From JAUXIQ01 sp030620925 [NCBI: Nitrospinota bacterium] (GTDB taxonomy: Bacteria; JAUXIQ01): a DNA stretch of 10,717 nt. The stretch's first letter is position 1. Each line of letters begins with the position of its first letter. The translations under genes and the position numbers were made by a program. The notes beneath the pieces were generated by a model. The model did no database searches and was not told where the DNA came from. It was given only the letters and a program-made list of their open reading frames with translations. Positions 1-6,928 of the stretch are shown piece after piece. The stretch is from contig JAUXIQ010000033.1 of the NCBI GenBank assembly GCA_030620925.1, forward strand, positions 1 to 10,717, read 5' to 3'.

Positions 1-297
1 ATCGATATGCTGGAAGGCGATAGGGCCAGGCACCTGGCATCGCAAATGATGATGCAGCAGGTGGATCTGGATGATTGGCAGCGAACCACAGAAGAATGTC
101 TCAAGCTGCTTGAAGAAAGAGCGGCCGAGCCGGGTGTATCCACGGTGGAAATGCTGAATAAAACCGCTCTCAAACTCAAAGAAGCGGAAAGCAGGGGAGA
201 GGAGATAGGTCCCCTGCTCAGGAAGCTTCAGGAATTACGCTCCAGGCTGAAAAGCGAAGGGAGCGAGCGGCAGCTCATCCGCATCGAACGCCGGTAG
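1..297 (+). CDS. dnaG: DNA primase DnaG, C-terminal end (5' truncated by window)
   Basis: The frame is open from the first base and closes with TAG at 295-297, giving the last 98 residues of a larger protein. These residues are charged and helical, with no zinc or TOPRIM motif. The segment matches what is expected of the C-terminal helicase-binding domain of primase, which docks on DnaB at the replication fork and is poorly conserved. The identification rests mainly on position, because it lies directly upstream of rpoD in the classical macromolecular-synthesis order dnaG-rpoD. The 81 bases between its stop and the preferred rpoD start show no clear terminator, so the two genes are probably co-transcribed. 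An unrelated helical protein cannot be excluded from this fragment alone. Confidence 0.72.
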   Translation: MDMLEGDRARHLASQMMMQQVDLDDWQRTTEECLKLLEERAAEPGVSTVEMLNKTALKLKEAESRGEEIGPLLRKLQELRSRLKSEGSERQLIRIERR

Positions 298-378
298 ACA
301 GGCATTATAAATATATTCATAATTTAAAGTCGTTCCTTATTGCTGAACGTTTTCACTTGGCTGGAGGTTACGCGGGAT

Positions 379-2106
379 ATGGCCAAAACAGAAGGTATGG
401 ACAAGGTAAAGCAACTCATTGCCATTGGGAGGGAAAAAGGATACCTCACTTACGAGGAGATCAATGACGTGCTTCCTCCCGAAATCGTTTCTCCTGAAGA
501 GATCGACGATATAATGATGACCTTCGGGGAAATGGATATCGACATCGTAGATTCAAGGCACAAAAAACAAAAGAGCGTCCCTCCCAAAAAGAAAGACGAG
601 GACAACCTTGATATAGAGCGCAGTCTGGGGATCCAATCCGAGCTCTCCGGCAAAACGGATGACCCGGTCAGGATGTATCTCAGAGAAATGGGCAGCATCC
701 CCCTGCTCACCAGGGGAGGTGAAGTAGTAATAGCTAAGAAAATAGAAGAAGGTCAGCAGGAAATAAAGAAAGCTGCACTAAATACCTGCCTCGCTGTGAG
801 AGAAGTGTTAAGCCTGGCCGATAAATTAAAACAGAACAAGAACGACCTTCGGGAACTCATCGATTTCAGCGATTACATGGAAAGCAGTAAGGATAAAAAG
901 CGTAGCGAATTACGGAAGATCAACCGGCTGGTAGGGGAGCTCAAACGCGATAATACCAGGCTGCTCAAACTGAAGAAGGAAAATTCCGGGAACAGCACGG
1001 TAGAGGCCGATCAGAAAATAAGGGATAAAATGGCCGAATGCCTGAACCAGTTAAACCTGAAGCCCTTCCTTATCGACAGAATAGCGACCAAGCTGGAGAT
1101 TCTGAAAGAAAGGATGAACCAAAGCGTCAAGGAGATAGAAGGGGCTCTGAATCAAATAGGCATGTCGCAGGAAGAGCTGAGAAAGGTCCTGCGAAATAAG
1201 GATAATAAAAATGCGGATGTTCAAATACCCTCCCATCTCAGCAGAGAAAAACTCCTGGAAGTCGACCGCAGAATCCGCAACTCCAGGAGAAAGATGAAGC
1301 GCACAGAAACAGAAGCAGACCTCACCGAAGAGCAGTTGAAGGATATTCTCCAAGCCGTGGCAAAAGGGAAATCGAAGGAGAAGATGGCCAAGAAAGAGCT
1401 TGCCGAAGCCAACTTGAGGCTGGTGGTGAGCATAGCCAAGAAATATACCAACCGCGGCCTGCAGTTCCTGGACCTCATCCAGGAAGGCAACATAGGGCTG
1501 ATGAAAGCAGTGGAGAAATTCGAGTATCAGAGAGGATATAAGTTCAGCACCTACGCCACCTGGTGGATCAGGCAGGCAATAACCAGGGCCATCGCCGACC
1601 AGGCACGAACCATTCGCATCCCGGTCCATATGATCGAGACAATCAACAAGCTCATCCGCACCTCACGGGTGCTGGTGCAAGAAATCGGCCGAGAACCTAC
1701 CCCAGAAGAGATCGCCCTCAAGATGGATATACCCGCGGAGCGGGTGAGAAACGTGCTCAAGATAGCCAAAGAACCGATTTCCCTGGAGACACCCATAGGC
1801 GAGGAAGAGGATAGCCACCTGGGCGACTTCATCGAAGACAAGAAAGTCATCGCTCCCGCGGAGGCGGTGGTAAAATCGGACCTCGAAGACAAGGTGCAGC
1901 TGGTCCTGGAGACCCTCACCGCCAGAGAGGAGAAAGTGCTCAGGAAGCGTTTCGGCATAGGGGTCGACTCAGAGCATACACTTGAGGAAGTGGGGCAGGA
2001 TTTCGACGTCACCAGGGAGCGAATCAGGCAGATAGAGGCCAAATCGATCAGAAAACTCAGGCATCCCAGCAGAAGCAAAAAACTTAAAAGTTTCGTGGAA
2101 TATTAA
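379..2106 (+). CDS. rpoD: RNA polymerase primary sigma factor RpoD (sigma-70)
   Basis: Housekeeping sigma factor that directs RNA polymerase to -10/-35 promoters. The preferred start is ATG at 379, preceded by GGAGG at 363-367, giving 575 residues. An in-frame TTG at 340 would add 13 residues but has no ribosome site. Domains in order: region 1.1 (about residues 1-60, acidic); region 1.2 from about residue 95 ([11 protein letters not shown]); a long charged insert (about 130-330) typical of proteobacterial-type primary sigmas; region 2 (about 345-420, including [17 protein letters not shown] and [10 protein letters not shown]); region 3 (about 420-500); and region 4 with the -35 helix-turn-helix (about 535-575, [18 protein letters not shown]). 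The C-terminus, KLKSFVEY, is also typical. The length is close to the 580-620 of relatives with the insert. AT-rich DNA at 300-335 could hold a promoter, but no convincing pair was found. Confidence 0.97.
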   Translation: MAKTEGMDKVKQLIAIGREKGYLTYEEINDVLPPEIVSPEEIDDIMMTFGEMDIDIVDSRHKKQKSVPPKKKDEDNLDIERSLGIQSELSGKTDDPVRMYLREMGSIPLLTRGGEVVIAKKIEEGQQEIKKAALNTCLAVREVLSLADKLKQNKNDLRELIDFSDYMESSKDKKRSELRKINRLVGELKRDNTRLLKLKKENSGNSTVEADQKIRDKMAECLNQLNLKPFLIDRIATKLEILKERMNQSVKEIEGALNQIGMSQEELRKVLRNKDNKNADVQIPSHLSREKLLEVDRRIRNSRRKMKRTETEADLTEEQLKDILQAVAKGKSKEKMAKKELAEANLRLVVSIAKKYTNRGLQFLDLIQEGNIGLMKAVEKFEYQRGYKFSTYATWWIRQAITRAIADQARTIRIPVHMIETINKLIRTSRVLVQEIGREPTPEEIALKMDIPAERVRNVLKIAKEPISLETPIGEEEDSHLGDFIEDKKVIAPAEAVVKSDLEDKVQLVLETLTAREEKVLRKRFGIGVDSEHTLEEVGQDFDVTRERIRQIEAKSIRKLRHPSRSKKLKSFVEY

Positions 2107-2136
2107 GGACCCGAAGAGGCAGGATAACTTTTTGCC

Positions 2137-2165
2137 TTGACACCGCTCACACCTTAATATATCTA
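2137..2165 (+). promoter_or_regulatory. Sigma-70 promoter of the tRNA gene
   Basis: A perfect -35 hexamer, TTGACA, lies at 2137-2142. A 17-base spacer leads to TATCTA at 2160-2165, a weak -10 element. Transcription would start near 2172, about 15 bases before the mature tRNA 5' end. This fits a short processed leader. The alternative -10 TACAAT at 2164-2169 is a better match, but its spacing is too long at 21 bases. Confidence 0.6.
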
Positions 2166-2186
2166 CAATGCCAGGGTATACTGTGT

Positions 2187-2262
2187 GGGCCCATAGCTCA
2201 GATGGAAGAGCCACCGGCTCATAACCGGTAGGTCCCTGGTTCGAGGCCAGGTGGGCCCACCA
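2187..2262 (+). tRNA. tRNA with CAT anticodon (tRNA-Ile2 type favoured over elongator tRNA-Met)
   Basis: A complete 76-base cloverleaf can be drawn. The acceptor stem is GGGCCCA (2187-2193) with TGGGCCC (2252-2258). The D stem is GCTC/GAGC (2196-2199, 2208-2211). The anticodon stem is ACCGG/CCGGT (2213-2217, 2225-2229) around loop CTCATAA, with anticodon CAT at 2220-2222. The T stem is CCTGG/CCAGG (2235-2239, 2247-2251) around TTCGAGG. A73 and an encoded CCA (2260-2262) complete it. It is not the initiator: base pair 1-72 is a normal G-C, and the anticodon stem lacks three G-C pairs next to the loop. C4-G69 and C5-G68, together with an acceptor stem resembling GAT tRNA-Ile, favour the lysidine-modified isoleucine tRNA that reads AUA. 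An elongator methionine tRNA remains possible. Its position after rpoD is as in many deltaproteobacteria. Confidence 0.95.
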
Positions 2263-2281
2263 TTAAATCATGGTGGTCGAT

Positions 2282-2313
2282 AAGTGCATTGACATGATGC
2301 ACTTTTCTTTTTT
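2282..2313 (+). terminator. Rho-independent terminator of the tRNA
   Basis: An 8-base-pair perfect stem, AAGTGCAT (2282-2289) with ATGCACTT (2297-2304), encloses a 7-base loop. It is followed at once by TTCTTTTTT (2305-2313). It lies 20 bases after the CCA end and just before the ribosome site of the next gene. This also argues that the next gene starts downstream of it, at 2327. Confidence 0.8.
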
Positions 2314-2326
2314 CGGAGACTTCCGT

Positions 2327-3031
2327 GTGAACATCGATGTTCAGCTCCTGATAAACCTGCAGTCCGTCGATCTGAAGATAGCCATGCTCAAGGGAGAAAT
2401 CGACGCTGTCCCCGGTGAAATAGAAGAGCTCAGGCAAGAATTTCTCAAGGCACAAAAAGATCTGCAAGACCTCCTGGATGAGATGGACCAGGACGAACAA
2501 AAGAGAAAGTCTCTGGAACGCACCGTGGAAGACGAGAAAGAGGCGCTGGCTAAATCCAAACTTAAGATCCCAGAGGTTAAAACCAACAAAGAATATACCG
2601 CCCTCCTCTCCGAAATCGAGAATATGGAGAAGACCATATACGACACCGAAGATGAAATTCTCAACCTTATGGAGTTAATGGAAGAGAAGACGACATTAAA
2701 AAAAGAGAACGAAGGGGTGGTAAAGAGAGAAAATGAACATTTCAATAAACTGAAAGACCAGAAGGAAAAAGAGCTTGCAGAGTTTAACGGCGGGCTTGAA
2801 GTAGAAACCACCAAAAGGGAGCAGCTTGCCGACGGTATAAAGAGACCCCTCCTGGAACAATACGAAAGACTGAAACAGGCAAGGAACGGCATAGCCGTGA
2901 TGAACGTGGTGGAAAGCGTCTGCCAGGGATGCCACATGACCATCCCCCCCCAGGTTGTGGCGGAAATTATGACGGGAGAAGAAGTGATAAACTGCGAACA
3001 CTGCAACAGGATACTTTTCATCACCCCCTGA
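2327..3031 (+). CDS. Coiled-coil C4-type zinc-ribbon protein (zf-RING_7 / CdsZ-FlgZ-like family)
   Basis: A 234-residue protein. About the first 185 residues are heptad-like, highly charged helices (a long antiparallel coiled coil), followed by a C-terminal zinc ribbon. The four zinc ligands are visible as C199-x2-C202 (CQGCHMTIPP) and C223-x2-C226 (CEHCNRILF), in the usual spacing and with the typical IPP and R-I-L-F flanks. The family is widespread. Members have been tied to DNA stability or nucleic-acid binding, and in Helicobacter to flagellar regulation; which role applies here cannot be told. The start is GTG at 2327, preceded by GGAGA at 2315-2319. An upstream in-frame ATG at 2270 would translate through the tRNA terminator and lacks a ribosome site. 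Followed after 82 bases by the RNase H-like gene. Confidence 0.9.
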   Translation: MNIDVQLLINLQSVDLKIAMLKGEIDAVPGEIEELRQEFLKAQKDLQDLLDEMDQDEQKRKSLERTVEDEKEALAKSKLKIPEVKTNKEYTALLSEIENMEKTIYDTEDEILNLMELMEEKTTLKKENEGVVKRENEHFNKLKDQKEKELAEFNGGLEVETTKREQLADGIKRPLLEQYERLKQARNGIAVMNVVESVCQGCHMTIPPQVVAEIMTGEEVINCEHCNRILFITP

Positions 3032-3113
3032 ACTTCCACCTCCACCCCGCCCCTAAAAAGATAGTGTGAACGGATACCGGGGAGTATATATTCTATAGTA
3101 AGGAGAAACCAGA

Positions 3114-3695
3114 CTGTCACCCAAGAAACCCGAGAAGAAACCTGTAAGACGAGAACAGTATGCCAATATTCTCAAAGCTCTTGCTAAGAGCAGCGTCATC
3201 AACAAAATCGCTAAAACCGAACTTCAGGCTGACCCCAAGGAGGTGAAAAAGGCTCTTCTAGAAGGGGCGAAGGCCCTGCATCCAAAGTTAAAGAAGCTGA
3301 GGGCTTTTATAGATGGTGGCTCCAGGGGAAACCCTGGCAAAGCAGGTGCGGGGGTGGTGATATATGACGAAAAAGGAGAGGTGCTGGAGGAAAAATCAGT
3401 ATACCTGGGTGAGACCACGAACAACGTCGCCGAATACAGAGCTTTACTCATTGCACTTCAAATGGCAGAAAAAAGAGGAGCGGAAGAGCTCGAGGTCTTC
3501 GCGGACTCGGAGCTCGTCGTCAAACAGATAAGCGGGAAGTACAAGGTTAAAAATCCGGCCCTGATAGTACTTTACAAGGAAGCCAGGGAGCGGATAATCA
3601 ACCTTAAACGCTTTCAGATCACTCACATTCCCCGAAAGGAGAACAGTATTGCCGACAGGCTGGCCAACATGGCCATAGACATGGTGTCGGAGTAG
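3114..3695 (+). CDS. RNase HI-like protein with N-terminal helical extension, probable CTG start
   Basis: Ribonuclease H fold enzyme expected to cleave the RNA strand of RNA:DNA hybrids. All four catalytic acids are visible: D67 (FIDGGSRGNPG), E107 (NNVAEYRAL), D131 (FADSELVV) and D181 (ENSIADRLAN). It lacks the basic handle of E. coli RNase HI, as in the RVT_3-type subfamily. The frame stays open upstream of the first GTG (3243) back to a TAA at 3099. It encodes a lysine-rich, helical extension of about 60 residues (YANILKALAK...KKALLEGAKAL). The best ribosome site, AAGGAG at 3100-3105, is 8 bases before an in-frame CTG at 3114. The GTG at 3243 directly abuts an AAGGAG with no spacer, so it is an unlikely start. 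The total is 193 residues. The stop codon lies inside the first helix of rnpB. Confidence 0.88.
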   Translation: MSPKKPEKKPVRREQYANILKALAKSSVINKIAKTELQADPKEVKKALLEGAKALHPKLKKLRAFIDGGSRGNPGKAGAGVVIYDEKGEVLEEKSVYLGETTNNVAEYRALLIALQMAEKRGAEELEVFADSELVVKQISGKYKVKNPALIVLYKEARERIINLKRFQITHIPRKENSIADRLANMAIDMVSE

Positions 3696-4060
3696 GCTTG
3701 ATGGCCGCCGGTACCCAGTAAGGGTGTCCGGAGGAAAGTCCGAGCTCCGCAGAGCAGGGTGCTGGATAACGTCCAGCGGGGGCGACCCCAGGGATAGTGC
3801 CACAGAGAACAGACCGCCGGCCCCTCAGGGGGCAGGTAAGGGTGAAACGGTGAGGTAAGAGCTCACCAGCGGTCCGGGTGACCGGGCCGGCTAGGTAAAC
3901 CCCACCCGGAGCAAGACCAAATAGGAGGGCGTTCGAGGGTTGCTCGCCCGAGTCCTCGGGTAAGGTCGCTGGAGACGCCGTGCAAGCGGCGCCCCAGATA
4001 AATGGCCATCCCCCCGGAAAGCTCGGGGGAACAGAACTCGGCTTACAGCCTGCTCCGATT
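3687..4060 (+). ncRNA. rnpB: RNase P RNA (type A), M1-like ribozyme
   Basis: Catalytic RNA that matures tRNA 5' ends, acting with protein RnpA. Conserved blocks are visible in order: GAGGAAAGTCCG (3731-3742, helix P4 5' side); CAGGGTGCTGGATAACGTCC (from 3755); the GGTGAAACGGTG segment (from 3840) followed by GGTAAGAGCTCACCAGC; the L15 loop GGGTAAGG (3958-3965) that pairs with the tRNA CCA end; AGATAAATGGCCATC (from 3995); and ACAGAACTCGGCTTACA (4031-4047, P4 3' side). Helix P1 is 3687-3698 with 4047-4058, 12 pairs including one G-U, which sets the ends. The length of about 374 is normal. The 5' strand of P1 uses the last codons and stop of the RNase H gene. No dedicated promoter was identified, so it may be processed from a transcript starting further upstream. 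Confidence 0.97.
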
Positions 4061-4070
4061 CTTCTTTTTT
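4047..4070 (+). terminator. Possible rnpB 3' terminator tract
   Basis: The 3' strand of RNase P helix P1 (4047-4058) is followed by a T-rich run, TTCTTCTTTTTT (4059-4070). Long-range P1 pairing plus the U-run could end the transcript. It is not a classical local hairpin, so confidence is limited. Confidence 0.4.
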
Positions 4071-4216
4071 GGAAGCAGCGCCTTCCGGGCACGAAGTTTA
4101 GACAGGCAAACACAGAAGTTTGGGTGGGAGCGTCCCCCGCGGAACGCGGGGTTTCAAAATGCCCCCGCACAATTTTTTTAAGATTCCCCCCGACGAGTCC
4201 AATCGCCGCGCTCGGT
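4071..4216. other. Intergenic stretch with overlapping hairpins between rnpB and the cobalamin adenosyltransferase gene
   Basis: No coding frame with a ribosome site is supported here. Several short inverted repeats occur: GGAAG/CTTCC (4071-4075, 4082-4086) and CAAAC/GTTTG (4107-4111, 4118-4122). Three alternating blocks also occur: CCCCGC (4135-4140), GCGGGG (4146-4151) and CCCCGC (4163-4168). The middle block can pair with either neighbour. A T7 run (4173-4179) follows on the plus strand. This is the convergent junction, so the structures may serve as terminators or processing sites. Confidence 0.5.
4146..4179 (+). terminator. Candidate Rho-independent terminator downstream of rnpB
   Basis: GCGGGG (4146-4151) pairs with CCCCGC (4163-4168) across an 11-base loop. 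After a 4-base gap comes TTTTTTT (4173-4179). The gap before the T-run is longer than usual. A competing upstream hairpin, 4135-4140 with 4146-4151, uses the same GCGGGG block. Confidence 0.4.
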
Positions 4217-4241
4217 TCAGCGCGGTTTCTCTTCCTTTTTT
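4206..4241 (+). terminator. Hairpin plus T-rich tract at the convergent gene end
   Basis: CCGCGCT (4206-4212) pairs perfectly with AGCGCGG (4219-4225) across a 6-base loop. A pyrimidine tract rich in T follows on the plus strand and ends in TTTTTT by 4241. It overlaps the stop codon and last codons of the minus-strand adenosyltransferase gene. It would stop plus-strand readthrough from rnpB. On the minus strand the hairpin lacks a following T-run. Confidence 0.45.
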
Positions 4242-4774
4242 CCCAGCCATTCAACCTCCTCCACCCCGTCCATCCAGTTAGCCATACGGGCCATGGCGTA
4301 GAGAAGATCAGAGAGCCTGTTCATGTATTTCTTCAGCTCCTCCCGCACCACATCCCGAGCGGCCAGCGCCACTACCTGGCGCTCCGCTCTGCGGCAGACC
4401 GTTCTGGCCAGATGAAGGAAGGCGGCCGCCTCTCCCCCGCCGGGGAGTATAAACCGCCTCAAGGGCTTGAGCTGATTCATAAACTCATCGATGTAAGCTT
4501 CCAGCTCTTCGATCCGCTGCTGGCTCACGGCGGGGATGACATCGCTTCCCTTGCCCGGAGAGGCCAGCTCCGCCCCCACTTTGAAGAGGTCCCGCTGGAT
4601 GCCATCGATTACCTCTGTGAGCCGGCCCCTGCTGCGAGTCCTGGCAACACCCAGCACGGCATTAAGCTCGTCCACGGCGCCGTAAGCCGCCACCCGACTG
4701 GAATCCTTGGCTACCCTGGTTCCGTCGAAAAGACTGGTCTCCCCCTTATCTCCTCCCTTGGTGTATATGGGCAT
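4217..4774 (-). CDS. PduO-type ATP:cob(I)alamin adenosyltransferase
   Basis: Transfers the adenosyl group from ATP to cob(I)alamin, making coenzyme B12. It is a cytosolic homotrimer in this family. Family motifs are clear: the N-terminal ATP loop YTKGGDKGETSLFDG (residues 4-18); RVAAYGAVDELNAVLG (27-42); RRFILPGGGEAAAFLHLART (106-125); RRAERQVV (128-135); and YMNRLSDLLYAMARMAN (150-166). The 185-residue length is normal for PduO/MMAB proteins. The start ATG at 4774 is preferred: an AAAGGA ribosome site lies just upstream, and it overlaps the alternative ATG at 4780. It is the last gene of the minus-strand redox cluster, 76 bases after the ferredoxin gene. No cobalamin riboswitch was seen in front of it. 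A B12-dependent enzyme is not encoded in the window, so the partner is unknown. Confidence 0.95.
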   Translation of the reverse strand: MPIYTKGGDKGETSLFDGTRVAKDSSRVAAYGAVDELNAVLGVARTRSRGRLTEVIDGIQRDLFKVGAELASPGKGSDVIPAVSQQRIEELEAYIDEFMNQLKPLRRFILPGGGEAAAFLHLARTVCRRAERQVVALAARDVVREELKKYMNRLSDLLYAMARMANWMDGVEEVEWLGKKEEKPR

Positions 4775-4850
4775 GATCATCCTTTCAAAGTTTCCGGCTC
4801 CGGCAGCCTCCCCGCAAGACCCGGCTTCAACCGTTGATGCGGGTTAAAGA

Positions 4851-5135
<285 letters not shown>

Positions 5136-5188
5136 CTATAGGCGTTCACATCATCAGATCGCCCTCTCCATCAACTCAAGGTTATCAT

Positions 5189-5680
5189 CTACTTACGGTT
5201 TTTGAGGAAAAGCTCTGTCTCCTTCCCTTCCCAGTCCTCCAAAAGCTTGTCTATTTCGAATACCCACTTCCGGGTGTCGTTAATGACCAGTTCATAGGTA
5301 TCGCTGAGGACAATGGCCTCCACGGGGCAGGCCTCTTCGCACATGCCGCACAGGATACAGCGCCCCATGTCTATCTCGAAGGATACTGGGGTCCGCTCCC
5401 AGCTCAACTCCTCGGTCTCCTCCGCCTGGAGGGTTATGGCATGGGGCGGGCATACCGCCGCGCACAATCCGCAGGCGACGCATTTAGGGTGCCCCTCCTT
5501 ATCCTTCACCAGCTTGGGAAACCCGCGGAAGCGGGGGCCGGGCTCCGGCTTCTCCTCCGGATACTGCATGGTAAACTTCGGCCACATGAACAGGTGCTTC
5601 AAGGTAATGGACAATCCCTTAACGATAGCCGGCAGATAAAGCTTCTCCCAGAAGCTCAACTCCTTGTACTGAATCTTCAT
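5189..5680 (-). CDS. nuoI: NADH-quinone oxidoreductase subunit I (NuoI)
   Basis: Peripheral-arm subunit of complex I carrying clusters N6a and N6b, which pass electrons to NuoB. The 163-residue protein has an N-terminal amphipathic segment (KGLSITLKHLF, about 21-31) that typically lies on the membrane. It then has two full 4Fe-4S motifs: C67-x2-C70-x2-C73-x3-C77-P and C108-x2-C111-x2-C114-x3-C118-P. The conserved RFRG (50-53) before the first motif is as expected. It starts 28 bases after the nuoD stop, with a GAGG-containing leader. In most operons nuoH lies between nuoD (or nuoG) and nuoI; here it is absent. Confidence 0.95.
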   Translation of the reverse strand: MKIQYKELSFWEKLYLPAIVKGLSITLKHLFMWPKFTMQYPEEKPEPGPRFRGFPKLVKDKEGHPKCVACGLCAAVCPPHAITLQAEETEELSWERTPVSFEIDMGRCILCGMCEEACPVEAIVLSDTYELVINDTRKWVFEIDKLLEDWEGKETELFLKNRK

Positions 5681-5708
5681 GCCTCTACATCCTCGTTTTC
5701 AAGACCGG

Positions 5709-6905
5709 CTATTTATCCACTTCGCCCATCACCAGGTCCATGCTGCCGATGATGGCTATGGCGTCGGCCAACATTCCGCCCCTCACCATGTGCGGGAAAG
5801 CCTGGAGGTTGATCATGGAAGGAGAGCGTATCCTCATCCGGTATGCCTTGGGCTCTCCATCGCTCACGATATAAAATCCCAGTTCCCCCTTGGGGTTCTC
5901 GATGGCCGAATAGACTTCTCCCACCGGCGGCTCGAAACCCTGGGACATGAGCTTGAACTGATGGATCAACTCCTCCATGGAGGTTAATACCTTACCCTTG
6001 GTGGGCAGAACGATTTTCGGCATATCAGCGTTTACAGGGCCGGCAGGTAATTGGTTCAGGGCCTGTTCCACCACGCGTGCGCTCTGCCGCATCTCCTCCA
6101 TTCTGACCAGATACCTGTCCAGCGAATCTCCATTAGTGCCCACGGGAACGTCGAAATCGAAGCGGTCGTATACCAGGTAAGGGTTCGCTTTCCTCAAATC
6201 GTGCTCCACGCCGGAGGCCCGGAGGTTGGGGCCTGTCAAGCCATACTGAACGGCATCCTCCCCAGAAATCACCCCTACCCCTTTGCATCGGTCCACCCAG
6301 ATCCTGTTTCTGGTGAGGAGCGCTTCCATCTCGTCCACCGCCGATGGGAAGTCATTCAGAAAAGTCCTTACGTCTTCCCCGAACCCATCGTACAGGTCCA
6401 TGACCACGCCCCCCACCCTCATGTAGCTGGTGGTGAGCCTGGTTCCCGTGAGTTTCTCGAAGATATCGTAAAGCTTCTCCCGCTCCCGAAACCCCCACAG
6501 GAAAACGGTGAACGCGCCCAGATCGAGGGCCATGATCCCCATGCCCAGCAGGTGTGCGGAGATTCTGGCCAGTTCGCAGCAGATTACCCGTATATATTTT
6601 GTCCGCTCCGGCACTTCGATGTCCAAGAGCTTTTCCACCGCCATCACGTAAGCGGTGTTGTTGGAGAGTGGAGCAAGGTAGTCCAGCCGGTCGGTATAGG
6701 GGATATACTGGTGAAAAGTTCTATCCTCACCTATCTTCTCGTAGCCGCGGTGCAGGTAGCCGATGTGAGGGACGGCGTTCACCACCACCTCCCCGTCCAG
6801 CTCCAGCACCACCCTCAACACCCCGTGCGTCCCGGGGTGCTGGGGGCCCAAGTTCAGAAACATATGCTCAGTGCGCAGCGTCCGGGCCTGCTCCGTTTCC
6901 GCCAT
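5709..6905 (-). CDS. nuoD: NADH-quinone oxidoreductase subunit D (NuoD, 49-kDa)
   Basis: Quinone-pocket subunit of complex I. The 398-residue length is standard for an unfused NuoD. NLGPQHPGTHGVLR contains H27, and DRLDYL contains Y76. Their spacing of 49 equals that of the quinone-head ligands His38 and Tyr87 in Thermus Nqo4, so the quinone site appears intact. The remaining family blocks are visible: ELARISAHLLGMG; YMRVGGV; GPNLRASG; YDRFDFDVPVGTNGDSLDRY; and the C-terminal GSMDLVMGEVDK. NiFe-hydrogenase cysteine pairs are absent at both ends, so this is the Nuo form and not a group 4 hydrogenase large subunit. GGAGG at 6915-6919 precedes the ATG. It follows nuoB by 23 bases; nuoC, which normally lies between them or is fused to nuoD, is missing. 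Confidence 0.96.
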   Translation of the reverse strand: MAETEQARTLRTEHMFLNLGPQHPGTHGVLRVVLELDGEVVVNAVPHIGYLHRGYEKIGEDRTFHQYIPYTDRLDYLAPLSNNTAYVMAVEKLLDIEVPERTKYIRVICCELARISAHLLGMGIMALDLGAFTVFLWGFREREKLYDIFEKLTGTRLTTSYMRVGGVVMDLYDGFGEDVRTFLNDFPSAVDEMEALLTRNRIWVDRCKGVGVISGEDAVQYGLTGPNLRASGVEHDLRKANPYLVYDRFDFDVPVGTNGDSLDRYLVRMEEMRQSARVVEQALNQLPAGPVNADMPKIVLPTKGKVLTSMEELIHQFKLMSQGFEPPVGEVYSAIENPKGELGFYIVSDGEPKAYRMRIRSPSMINLQAFPHMVRGGMLADAIAIIGSMDLVMGEVDK

Positions 6906-6928
6906 CCCTTAGCACCTCCGCCTTCAGA

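Noticed and set aside
340-378. TTG start for rpoD at 340
   Set aside because: No Shine-Dalgarno sequence lies in front of it, while ATG 379 follows GGAGG and begins the typical region 1.1.
1051-2078. Minus-strand open frames opposite rpoD
   Set aside because: They are antisense to highly conserved sigma regions 2 to 4, and no ribosome site or motif supports them.
2270-2326. N-terminal extension of the zinc-ribbon protein from ATG 2270
   Set aside because: It would be read through the tRNA terminator hairpin and has no ribosome site. GTG 2327 has a well-spaced GGAGA.
3980-4837. Plus-strand open frame of 285 codons
   Set aside because: It begins inside RNase P RNA and runs antisense through the well-supported adenosyltransferase gene. 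Its protein is rich in proline and arginine and shows no motif.
4775-4850. Possible cobalamin riboswitch upstream of the adenosyltransferase
   Set aside because: The gap is only 76 bases, too short for the element, and no B12-box-like sequence was seen.
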